From Siphonodentalium dalli (taxonomy: Eukaryota > Mollusca > Scaphopoda > Gadilida > Siphonodentaliidae), in NCBI GenBank assembly GCA_032622095.1, contig CP136061.1, forward strand, positions 167,715,107-167,779,106: a stretch of DNA of 64,000 bases. Direction: 5' to 3'. The number at the start of each line of letters is the position of its first letter. The first letter of the stretch is position 1. A program made the translations under genes and the position numbers. The notes under the pieces are model-generated. The model was not told the DNA's origin, did no database searches, and was given only the letters and a program-made list of their open reading frames with translations. Positions 55,203 through 64,000 of the stretch are shown here, in pieces.

Positions 55203-56249
55203 TTAGCTGGGAATATTCCCTGTTCGAACGATTTCCTGTATCGATGTAGGTTCGATTTCGAGTGCGTTTATTTGCCTGTCTCGAAGATAATCAGTGAAAT
55301 TTGCATCGTTTTCAGTGTGTATGGAGTTGCTGGTGTTTCGACCGATTTTTGAAAAGTAGTCATTGAATTTTTCGGCTATTATGTTCGGGTCAGATAGCTC
55401 TGTATCGTTATCATTAAATGTCTGAGGGTAGTTACATGATTTTTGATTTTTATTGATTGCGTTTTTAAGAATTTTCCATGTGTTTTTTATATCATTCTTA
55501 TTTTTTTCTAGGCTATCGCAGTAATAATTATTTTTACATTTCCTTATTAGTTTATTGTATAATTGACAATAATTTAAATAAGCGATTTTATTTGTTTCTG
55601 AAGGTGCCTTCAGTTTATTAGAGTATAATTCTTGCTTAGTAATAGAGGATTTAATGAGTCCAGATGTCATCCATGGTTCGCGTTTTATATACTTTTTGGG
55701 TACATTTCGTGTTATGAGAGGAAAGGCTAGATCATGTGCGTTCATATATATGTCTAAAAATAATTCATATGCCTTATCAGGGGAGTTACAACCGAGAACT
55801 GAGTCGAATTTACATGATTTTAACAAGTTTTTGAAAATATTGACATTGTTAGTGTTGTAGTTCCTGTACGTGAATTTTTTATGAGGGGGGTTTATGGGTT
55901 TGTGTTTGTTTGATTCAGATAGGAATATGCCGAAATGATCGGAGATGTCGCAAGTAATTATCCCTGTTTGATGACCAACTTGTACTTTGTTGGTATAGAT
56001 GTGATCAATTAGGGTAGCAGAGTGCTCAGTCATTCTTGTCGGTTTCGTTATCATGGGCACGAATCCTCTCGTGAAGACATTGTTTATAAAATCGTTAGTT
56101 TTTTGATGCGTATCGAAATTTAAGAGGTCGATGTTGAGGTCTCCTATTATGTAAGACTTGGTATTGTTCACTTGTTCTAATATATTATCGAATTTCAACA
56201 TAAATTTCTCCAAGTCGGCCTTTGGTGCTGTGTTCGGTCTATAGATTCA
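55203..56249 (-). pseudogene. LINE ORF2 middle part: endonuclease C-terminus and linker
   Basis: Continues the APE-type endonuclease that nicks target DNA. Reading from the in-frame TGA at 56249-56247, IYRPNTAPKADLEKF is followed by YIIGDLNIDLL (catalytic D/N region), TRMTEHSATLIDHIYT and CDISDHFGIFLS (the SDH catalytic triplet). A lysine/asparagine-rich linker with the usual KNTWKILKNAINK stretch comes next. The frame ends in NIPS-stop at 55205-55203. The following RT frame is shifted: the end of this frame (about EIEPTSIQEIV) runs into a sequence that, one base over, reads SFEQGIFPAK. The normal 40-50 residues between these two points are absent, so a deletion with frame change joins them. 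Confidence 0.8.
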
Positions 56250-56522
56250 TCCTACTATATAATTATCGTTCGCTCCTCTGTTTATTTCTATAAATAATGT
56301 TTCTATTACATGTGGTATAAATACTGTTAAATCTGGTCTGGGTTTATATTGAAGATTTTCCTTTATATAAATGCCAACGCCGCCTCTGGCATCGTCGCCG
56401 TCAGGTCGAGATTTGAATTCTAAGGGGTGATATCCCGGAAGTGAAAAATCTGAGGGACTATGCACTTTGAATATTTCTGTTAGGGCAATAACATCAAACA
56501 AATTTTCTTCTGTTTTCAAGTC
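56250..56522 (-). pseudogene. LINE ORF2 part: endonuclease central segment
   Basis: In the same frame as the pieces on both sides and separated from them only by TGA codons (56525-56523 upstream, 56249-56247 downstream). It reads DLKTEENLFDVIALTEIF (the catalytic E of the LTE motif), GYHPLEFKSRPDG and RGGVGIYIKENL, all typical of the APE endonuclease of LINEs, and ends DNYIVG just before the stop. The residue lost at the second stop lies where related proteins have an aromatic or aliphatic residue before IYRPP. Confidence 0.8.
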
Positions 56523-56870
56523 TCAAAGTAGATTTTTTAGATCTCCGTAATTTGCGTTAAGGCTTCTGCAATTTAGGCCGAAGATAGAGAATTTTATATT
56601 ATTTGATAGCATCTTATTACCCTGTATAGGCGAAAAATATTGACATGTATTTTGATTCCAAAGTTGGATGCTATCGGGATTGAATTCATCTCCTTCTAAT
56701 TGAGACCATTTCGCCGCGAAATCATGTGCCTGTGTATCCCGAACCTCACTCAAAGTTATTCTATTTGCAGACATTGTGGAAATTTCTAAATTGCTGTAAT
56801 GTGCGCCCCGGTATCGCCATATGTTTATGTTGTCGTGCGGAAGATGATCGATATGTATGCGTGGAAATTA
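56523..56870 (-). pseudogene. LINE ORF2 N-terminal piece
   Basis: Contains the endonuclease start FSIFGLNCRSLNAN (the conserved N of the first catalytic motif), then GDLKNLL and a TGA (56525-56523). An ATG at 56774-56772 begins an 83-codon frame. The frame also stays open for 31 codons upstream of it (reading HDNINIWRYRGAHYSNLEI) to a TAA at 56870-56868, so the real start may lie further 5'. The N-terminal 50 residues have no recognisable domain, and no CCHC zinc knuckle is present. Confidence 0.7.
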
Positions 56871-58020
56871 ATACGAATATCATTTTTGCTAAACTTGAAT
56901 TCAAGTTCTTTGGTGGAATTGTATCAATAAATGCTGATGTTAATATAAATATAGCATATATGATGTCAATATATTTTGTCAAATACAATTTATATAGATG
57001 AATAATTACTAACAAAGATGAATAGGCTATATACATATATTAGTCACAGGTGCATAAAATGTATATATCTATATTCCTACAAAAAAATATACATACAACG
57101 GTATATGTAAACGGTGTGTATACATGGTGATCAATAACCATTATTAGGTCTCCGCATTATCACCCCAACCACAACATGTACAGACGGACGGAGGCATGTT
57201 GACAGCCAGACAGCGATGAGAACAAACAGTGGAGACAGGGGTGCACACAGGCCACCGAGCTCTGACATGAGCAATATGTCAATTCCAGTCGTTTAGAAAA
57301 AGGAGTCTCACTTTAACACACACATATATATATATATATATATTGCCATGCATTTATCACTATTACAAGTCACACCACTGGTTTATATAATTTGGTCTAA
57401 ACGTTGTTGAATATATTGAAAATTGTCAGTTCTGGCGCTTACTGTATCTGTCCATAATGATGATGTGCCCATCGGTCGTAAATATTATGATTGGTTTCGT
57501 CACCTGGTGCACGAATTTATCCTGCGTGTCGGACCAGTGAAGTGAAGCGTGACAGGAGGATGCGTGTAAGACCTGTTTCTCTGGACTGATGTATACAGAA
57601 ATTGTCGTTTATCATATTATGTGCATTAAGAAACTTCTCAATTGGAATATAAAATTCAGTCAGTTATATTCGATGATATGTGTACATGTTGCGGATTGAG
57701 CTAGTAGGTGAATGCCAGAAGATTTGAGGAAGTAATAATTATCTTTGAATACCGTGTGCGTAGAAAGATTGAAGACAACAATAATTATGTGACAAACATG
57801 ATTTATCCAACAGGCATTAATGCGTTTCTCGTAATGAAAATTCTGGATATTATTGGCTCCTTGCGGGATGGTAAGTAGAATTTGTGTGTGAAATAATAAT
57901 CACTGATAATGTTCTAATACATGTATGCCATTAGGTCTATTGGGTACAGTGAGGCAATGAGATTAAGAATTTACCTAGAAATGTAGATCATGCCATCATG
58001 CATGATCATTATCCACTCTA
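56871..58020. other. Gene-free AT-rich segment right of the LINE
   Basis: No coding region with recognisable domains on either strand. It holds an (AC)n(TA)n microsatellite at about 57316-57343. It could be LINE 5' sequence, a different retrocopied transcript or old host DNA; the sequence alone does not decide. Confidence 0.4.
57316..57343. repeat. (AC)n(TA)n microsatellite
   Basis: ACACACACA runs directly into about 19 bases of alternating TA. Confidence 0.9.
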
Positions 58021-58029
58021 CACCTGCAC

Positions 58030-58690
58030 GGAAGCCAGAGGAAATTTTGAACTAGTAATATAAACTGTGTGGTCAGATAGAGAAATTTTGAACTATTCAT
58101 ATAAACAATGTGGTTATAAACAATGTGGTTAGATCCCAAGGATTTTTACTAATGGAATCGGATGTAATGACATATTTTAATTTCCATCTCAAGCAATAAT
58201 GACATGGAGCTGGTTTAAGTGTGGATATTTATGGACTTTCCAAATAAATAAATAATGGGGGATAACCCAACTTTATACTATTATAGCTAGCATAGGGTAG
58301 TATACTGATATGTTCCAATGTTTTCAAAAAATTGAGTATAAACAGATATTAATGGTTTGTAAATTGTACAGTAAGAGAGGCATTGATTTGTGCCAAGCCA
58401 CATAAGTTACATGTACACCATGAATCTCCATTATGGCCATACATTAGCCAGACTAGAGATTCTGGACCAGGCATATAAACCATGTGGCTAGTGACACATT
58501 TTATGCACAGAATGAGATGCACTGAATTGCACCAAATTGAAGCTATGATGATCATACCAAAATTCTCCACTCTGGCTACACAATTATCATAGTAGGGACT
58601 GGACTAAATCTGTAAACTATGTGGCTAGTTATATAACCCAAACTCATACTAATATAGACTAGTATTGTGTAGTATACTATATTGTGGTAC
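58030..58690. repeat. Degenerate short repeats, ATAAAC-ATGTGG-TAG motif
   Basis: Variants of 'ataaacaatgtggttag' occur at 58059, 58101, 58116, 58473 and 58611. A second motif pair, 'ataaccca..ct.atact..tatag..tag..t.g.gtagtatact', is seen at 58262-58311 and 58633-58682. The segment appears built from decayed duplications and has no convincing coding sequence. Confidence 0.5.
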
Positions 58691-59475
58691 ACCGTAATAT
58701 GGCATAGTACCAGGAATCTCCTAGAATAGTTTGAGGACCCGTAGAGATGATCTATTTATTGTAAATATTCTATAGATAGCATTATTTCATGTCTATTTTT
58801 TTGTGTTTTTTTTGTTGTTGTGTGAAATAATTCATACCAGATATACTTGTTCCCATTACTATATACATATGTATACACATTCATACAAGTATATATGTAC
58901 ACATACACATATATATAAATATAAGCACATTTAGTGTTTCAGACATAAACTTTCTATAAATAGTAACGATTCATGTCCAGGTGTTATGGAAGATGAGATG
59001 AGATTTGGAAACAGTATATATATTTTTTCTCATAACAAGATAGACTTGTTTCCATATATAGTTTGAGTTTTGTTTCAATCACAAATGTTATAGCATACTA
59101 TAAATAGTTATGTTTGCTGTCCAAGTTTGTGTAAGATGAAATTATTATTTTTATAGCCCTGATTCAATTCAGAGGCTATTTGGATTACAATAAATGTCAT
59201 CTCTAATCTAAAGGCCCCGCAAAAGGTAACTGTAATAATATAACATGACATAGGTACCTGGTGTGAGTCTATTGATTTTGTGCTGTTTCGGTGGTTCTTC
59301 AGTGATGTATCTTTAAGAGGGATCTGTGGGTCGGAGAGGTCACAAACTTATTTACTTTGTGCTCCCACTATTATTGTACATTACCATATTTACTGCCAGC
59401 AATCAACTTATTTATCAGGGTGTTTGGTTGTTATTGAGTTATGTTATGGGCTAATAGTACCAATATTTATACATT
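58691..59475. other. Gene-free segment leading to the A27 tract
   Basis: AT-rich with runs of alternating purine-pyrimidine near 58855-58920. An open frame of 65 codons (59280-59477) shows no domain. One AATAAA lies near 59190, about 290 bases before the A tract, which is too far for a normal polyadenylation signal of that tail. Confidence 0.45.
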
Positions 59476-59502
59476 AAAAAAAAAAAAAAAAAAAAAAAAA
59501 AA
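59476..59502 (+). repeat. A27 tract at the right edge of the 6.2-kb insertion
   Basis: Twenty-seven consecutive A, immediately followed by TGTATGTGGCGGGG of the satellite (the last A also fits the satellite unit). It resembles the poly(A) tail of a plus-strand retrocopy, although the only recognisable retroelement in the insertion lies on the minus strand. Confidence 0.8.
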
Positions 59503-62320
59503 TGTATGTGGCGGGGATACCTATATATGTATGTGGTGGTGATACCTATATATGTGTGTGGTGGAGCTACCTATATATGTATGTGGTGGGGATACCTATA
59601 TATGTATGTTATGGGCATACCTATATCTGTATGTGGTGGGGATACCTATATATGTGTGTGGTGGGAATACCTATAGATGTGTGTGGTGGGGATACCTATA
59701 TATGTGTGTGGTGGGGATACCTATAGATGTGTGTGGTGGGGAGACCTATATATGTGTTTGGCGGGAATACCTATATATGTATATGGCGGGAATTCCTATA
59801 TATGTATGTGGCGGGGATACCTATATATGTATGTGGCAGGGATACCTATATATGTGTGTGGCGGGAATACTTATACATGTATGTGGTGGGGATACCTATA
59901 TTTGTATGTGGTGGGGATTCCTATATATGTATGTGGTGGGGATACCTATATATGTATGTGGTGGGGATACCTATAGATGTTTGTGGTGGGGATACCTATA
60001 TATGTATGTAGTGGGGATACCTATAGATTTATGTGGTGGGGATACCTATATATGTATGTGTTGGGGATACCTATATATGTATGTGTTGGTGATACCTATA
60101 GATGTGTGTGGTGGGGATACCTATATGTGTGTGGTGGGATACCTATATGTACGTGGGGGGATACCTATATGTGTGTGTGGTGGTGATACCTATAGATGTA
60201 TGTGGTGGGGATACCTATAGATGTGTGTGGTGGTGATAACTATAGATGTATGTGGTGGGGATACCTATAAATGTGTGTGGTGGGGATACCTATATATGTA
60301 TGTGGTGGGGAGACCTATATATGTGTGTGGTGCTGATACCTATATATGTATATGGTTGGGATACTTATATATGTGTGTGGTGGGGATACCTATATATGTA
60401 TGTGGTGGTGATACCTATATATGTATGTGGTGGGGATACCTATAGATGTGTGTGGTGGGGATACCCATATATGTATGTGGCGGGGATACCTATATATGTG
60501 TGTGGCGGGGATACCTATATATGTATGTGGTGGTGATACCTATATATGTGTGTGGTGGGGATACCTATAGATGTGTGTGGTGGGGATACCTATAGATGTA
60601 TGTGGTGGGGAGACCTATATATGTATGTGGTGGGGATACCTATATATGTGTGTGGCGGGGATACCTATATATATGTGTGTGGTGGGGATACCTATATATG
60701 TATTTGGTGGGGATACCTATATATGTATGTGGTGGGGATACCTATATATGTATGTGGTGGGGATACCTATATATGTATGTGGTGCGGATACCTATAGATG
60801 TGTGTGGTGGGGATACCTATAGATGTATGTGGTGGGGATACATATATATGTATGTGGTGGGAATACCTATATATGTATGTGGTGGGGATACCTATATATG
60901 TATGTGGTGGGGATACCTATATATGTGTGTGGTGGGGATATCTATATATGTATGTGGTGGGGATACCTATATATGTATGTGGTGGGGATACCTATAGATG
61001 TGTGTGGTGGGGATACCTATAGATGTGTGTGGTGGGGATACCTATATATGTGTGTGGTGGGGATACCTATATATGTATGTGTGGGGATACCTATATATGT
61101 GTGTGGCGGGGATACATATATATATGTGTGGTGGGTATACCTATATATGTGTGTGGTGGGGATACCTATATATGTATGTGGCGGGGATACCTATATATGT
61201 GTGTGGTGGGGATACCTATATATGTATGTGGTGGGGATACCTATATATGTATGTGGTGGGGATACCTATATATGTGTGTGGTGGGATACATATAGATGTG
61301 TGTGGTGGGGATACCTATATATGTGTGTGGTGGGGATACCTATAGATGTGTGTGGTGGGAATACCTATATATGTGTGTGGTGGGGATACATATAAATGTA
61401 TGTGGTGGGGATACCTATATATGTATGTGGTGGTGATACCTATATATGTGTGTGGTGGGGATACCTATATATGTGTGTGGTGGGGATACCTTTAGATGTA
61501 TGTGGCGGTGATACCTATATATGTGTGTGGTGGAGCTACCTATATATGTATGTGGTGGGGATACCTATATATGTATGTTATGGGCATACCTATATCTGTA
61601 TGTGGTGGGGATACCTATATATGTGTGTGGTGGGAATACCTATAGATGTGTGTGGTGGGGATACCTATATATGTGTGTGGTGGGGATACCTATAGATGTG
61701 TGTGGTGGGGAGACCTATATATGTGTTTGGCGGGAATACCTATATATGTATATGGCGGGAATTCCTATATATGTATGTGGCGGGGATAACTATATATGTA
61801 TGTGGCGGGGATACCTATATATGTGTGTGGCGGGAATACTTATACATGTATGTGGTGGGAATACCTATATTTGTATGTGGTGGGGATACCTATATATGTA
61901 TGTGGTGGGGATACCTATATATGTATGTGGTGGGGATACCTATAGATGTTTGTGGTGGGGATACCTATATATGTATGTAGTGGGGATACCTATAGATTTA
62001 TGTGGTGGGGATACCTATATATGTATGTGTTGGGGATACCTATATATGTATGTGTTGGTGATACCTATATATGTGTGTGGTGGGGATACCTATATGTGTG
62101 TGGTGGGATACCTATATGTACGTGGGGGATACCTATATGTGTGTTTGGTGGTGATACCTATAGATGTATGTGGTGGGGATACCTATAGATGTGTGTGGTG
62201 GGGATAACTATAGATGTATGTGGTGGGTATACCTATAGATGTGTGTGGTGGGGATACCTATATATGTATGTGGTGGGGAGACCTATATATGTGTGTGGTG
62301 CTGATACCTATATATGTATA
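59502..62320 (+). repeat. 25-bp satellite, block 3
   Basis: About 113 units in the same orientation as the other blocks. It starts in register with block 2 and includes some private variants (GGTGGAGCTACC, TTATGGGCATACC). It stops inside a unit at CCTATATATGTATA (62320), where the homologous position one 1,969-bp period upstream (60351) continues with TGGTTGGG. The satellite does not resume within the window. Confidence 0.95.
59540..62150 (+). repeat. 1,969-bp repeat at both ends of block 3
   Basis: The run 59540-60180 recurs at about 61509-62150 with a constant offset of 1,969 bp (59552/61521, 59977/61946). Several point differences exist, for example GGATAACTATATATG near 61785, so this duplication looks older than the near-identical ones in block 1. 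Confidence 0.75.
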
Positions 62321-62358
62321 CTAGAAGGTGACCCGACTTCGTCCGGGCTATTAAAAAA

Positions 62359-62650
62359 CCAAATTTCAAGTCGATTGCTCCACCCGTTTCATAGATCTGG
62401 TCTGCGCATGCGCGAAGCTGGTGTCGCACGTGCTCGGCGACCCGATAAAATTCGTATCCGGGGCAAGATACATTCACATACCAAATTTAAAGTCAATATC
62501 TCAACCCGTTTTCGAGATCTCGTCTGCGCGTGCGCGAAGCTGGCGTCGCACGTGCTCGGCGACCCGATAAAATTCGTATCCGGGGCAAGATACATTCACA
62601 TACCAAATTTCAAGTCGATAGCTACACCCGTTTCCGAGATATATAGCCCA
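62359..62650 (+). repeat. 122-bp tandem repeat, about 2.4 copies
   Basis: CCAAATTT recurs at 62359, 62481 and 62603, and TCTGCGC(A/G)TGCGCGAAGCTGG at 62401 and 62523: exact 122-bp spacing. Copies are about 90% identical, and the third is cut after 'cccgtttccgagatata'. The sequence near 63076 (ACCAAATTTCATCGAAATTGG, split here as ACCAAATTT and CATCGAAATTGG, then CGTTTTGGAG) looks like a diverged further copy of the same start. Confidence 0.85.
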
Positions 62651-63125
62651 ATGTCATTTGCGGATACCTCGGCCGGTGATGAGTTAACGCGACACAGTCA
62701 AATGCATCGGCAGGGTGAGAGTTAACGTAATCTAACTTTATGACCTCTGACGACGTCATAGAAATTACGCATTGATTTTATCCCGATAAAAGCATTGTAC
62801 CACTTGTACCTAATAATTGAGGCAGATAACTAAAACGGATACATACATATTATATATCGTTGGAAAGATGAAGCCACACAGATTCTAAACGTGCAAATTA
62901 TATGACTGGCAATTTATTATTCGCGCTATATCGAATCGATTTGTGAGCACCGAACTGAAATATATTAGCGCAAAAACGGCGTAAAAATAGATTTGACCTC
63001 CGCACGTGAAAAGTTGACCTCGCACGGACAAATAAATATGCCTATGTTCGTCTCCGGCCGAAAATACCCTAAAATACCAAATTTCATCGAAATTGGCTTA
63101 GTCGTTTTGGAGTCCATCGATTTCA

Positions 63126-63176
63126 AACACACACACAAACAAACACACACACAAACAAACACAAACAAACACACAG
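63126..63176 (+). repeat. (CA)n/(AAAC)n simple repeat
   Basis: Alternating ACACAC and AAACAAAC blocks near the end of the interspersed repeat. Confidence 0.9.
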
Positions 63177-63197
63177 ATCTTTCAAAATATATAATAG

Positions 63198-63419
63198 ATA
63201 TGCATATTTGTTTATATGTGTCTATGGCCTTTATATCCGTGTCATGTTTTGTTGTCGCATTTTATTTTAGTTGGCATTAATATTTTCTTGTGTTTGTTCA
63301 TATTACATGTACGCAAATGGTTTCGGTAGTTTGTGCGGCGATATCGTGTTCTAACAAATGGCAGAAAAATTGGATATAACATTACAAAAATTCATAAGTT
63401 AAAGACATATTATGCACTT
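63198..63419 (+). repeat. 222-bp direct repeat, copy 1
   Basis: Matches 63715-63936 at a 517-bp offset with about four mismatches. Runs from ATATGCATATTTG to ATTATGCACTT. No coding capacity that I recognise. Confidence 0.9.
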
Positions 63420-63714
63420 TGAGTGTACTCCGTGGTCATCCGTGTTGAAGTCGTGTTCATGCCGTGGTCATCCATGTTAATAGCGTGGTCAGCAGTGTTT
63501 ACCCCGTGGTCTGCATCCCATTGCAGAGAGGCACCTACTCTTTTCAGGGACAGAGCGGGAGGTGTGAATAATCCGCGACATCAAAGAGTTGCCGCAGGAT
63601 TACTTGCGGTAGGCTTTTTTAGGGTATATTTGGCCCAGATTGATTTCGTCAATGAATAAAGAATTGTCAGATAAAATCTTTTATAATAAAAAACAATTTC
63701 ATATATTGAAGTAT
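63420..63714. other. Spacer between the direct repeats, with CGTGGTC motifs
   Basis: Contains four CGTGGTC motifs (63431, 63463, 63484, 63504) at irregular 20-32 base spacing. Otherwise I see no gene or recognisable element. A plus-strand open frame across it (63423-63659) shows no domain. Confidence 0.45.
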
Positions 63715-63936
63715 ATATGCATATTTGTTTATCTGTGTCTATGGCCTTTATATCCGTGTCATGTTTTGTTGTCGCATTTTATTTTAGTTGGCATTACTAT
63801 TTTCTTGTGTTTGTTCATATTACATGTACGCAAATGGTTTCGGTAGTTTGTGCGGCGATATCGTGTTCTAACAAATGGCTGAAAAATTGGATATAACATT
63901 ACAAAAATTCATAAGTTAAAGACATATAATGCACTT
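63715..63936 (+). repeat. 222-bp direct repeat, copy 2
   Basis: Second copy of 63198-63419. Differences include TTTATCTGTG for TTTATATGTG, GGCATTACT for GGCATTAAT and AAATGGCTG for AAATGGCAG. The sequences after the two copies are unrelated. The last 64 bases of the window (63937-64000) show nothing recognisable. Confidence 0.9.
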
Positions 63937-64000
63937 GTTCGGGCGCGTGAAATTGTTTAGTTAGTATGCAGGCGCTATGCCAACTCGGGGAATGTAGAAT

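Larger units (their letters stand above)
53303..56870 (-). mobile_element. Decayed LINE (APE endonuclease/RT non-LTR retrotransposon, jockey/CR1/L2-like)
   Basis: On the minus strand the order is endonuclease, reverse transcriptase, then a 3' region of about 510 bases ending AATAAATTATCC, TATCC, TATCC, TATAT against the satellite. A short tandem 3' tail of this kind instead of poly(A) is usual in the CR1/L2/jockey group. The sequence is broken by two in-frame TGA codons and a frame-changing deletion, so this copy cannot make a complete protein. An ORF1 is not visible, and the 5' end cannot be placed; the coding frame is closed by a TAA at 56870-56868. The clade assignment rests on motif style only. 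Confidence 0.85.
53303..59501. other. 6,199-bp non-satellite insertion without target duplication
   Basis: The left satellite stops after CCTATAT and the right satellite restarts with ATGTATGTGG; joined, they give the consensus unit. The unit order also continues: the run around 25496-25700 corresponds to left bases up to 53302 and right bases from 59502 with no gain or loss. The block begins with (GGATA)3 at 53304-53318, carries a minus-strand LINE remnant, and ends with A27. No TSD longer than about 1 bp can be seen. Confidence 0.8.
62321..63197. mobile_element. Interspersed repeat of unknown class bordering the array
   Basis: Starts CTAGAAGGTGACCCG with a small hairpin (CCCG-acttcgtc-CGGG) and ends with CCAAATTTCATCGAAATTGG, 'cgttttggagtccatcga', a CA/AAAC-rich run and 'aaaatatataatagat'. 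Elements with this kind of start and end are, to my recollection, frequent in invertebrate genomes as short copies related to non-LTR elements, but I cannot name a family. The open frames running through it (for example 62189-62725 on the plus strand, which begins in the satellite) are not genes. Confidence 0.55.

Noticed and set aside
53303-59501. A single full-length 6.2-kb LINE filling the whole insertion
   Set aside because: About 2.7 kb upstream of the endonuclease holds no recognisable ORF1, and the far end carries poly(A) on the wrong strand for a minus-strand LINE.
62189-62725. 178-codon plus-strand frame
   Set aside because: It starts in the satellite and runs through the 122-bp tandem repeat of an interspersed element; a chance fusion of two repeats.
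63198-63936. Miniature LTR (TRIM) element
   Set aside because: No primer-binding site, polypurine tract or target duplication; the repeated sequence extends past the supposed LTR ends.

Overview
The window looks like repeat-rich nuclear DNA from a eukaryote, most likely a bivalve mollusc. Eukaryotic origin is clear from the decayed LINE-type non-LTR retrotransposon (APE endonuclease plus reverse transcriptase), TIR/TSD transposon structures, TTAA- and TA-flanked MITEs and a 27-A tract. The bivalve assignment is an inference from the style of the interspersed repeats (GAGCTATTG...GTCCGTCAACAATTT modules; 'ggccaaatgggttcatatttggt' modules). I see no host protein-coding gene, tRNA, rRNA, CRISPR array or prokaryotic signal.

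About 51 kb of the 64 kb is one 25-bp satellite, always in the same orientation: consensus GGTGGGGATACC followed by TATATATGTATGT. It occupies 1-43636, 48409-53302 and 59502-62320 and runs off the left edge. Because 25 is not a multiple of 3 and the consensus has no stop in any plus frame, it creates dozens of overlapping artificial open frames, all translating to the same 25-residue cycle. I do not annotate them as genes. On top of the 25-bp period lie kilobase-scale higher-order repeats (2,514; 5,715; 7,786; 748; 2,221; 1,223; 1,969 bp and others), several with identical or almost identical copies.

Two large insertions split the array, and the higher-order pattern resumes in register after each. 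(1) 43637-48408 is a 4,772-bp DNA-transposon-like element with 18-bp perfect TIRs, a 6-bp CTATAT duplication, clustered subterminal GGCATCCGG motifs and a cargo of nested MITEs and degenerate repeats, but no transposase. The 2,221-bp repeat is offset across it by exactly 4,778 bp = 4,772 + 6. (2) 53303-59501 is a 6,199-bp block with no target duplication. It starts with (GGATA)3, carries a minus-strand decayed LINE, then about 2.7 kb without a recognisable gene, and ends in A27. Both insertions break the satellite unit at the same base, after CCTATAT.

The array ends at 62320 against another interspersed repeat (62321-63197) with a 122-bp internal tandem duplication and a CA/AAAC-rich end. A 222-bp direct repeat pair (63198-63419 and 63715-63936) follows. 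The only real protein-coding remains are the LINE ORF2 pieces. The reverse transcriptase frame keeps its catalytic motifs, but two in-frame stops and a frame-breaking internal deletion show that this copy is dead.
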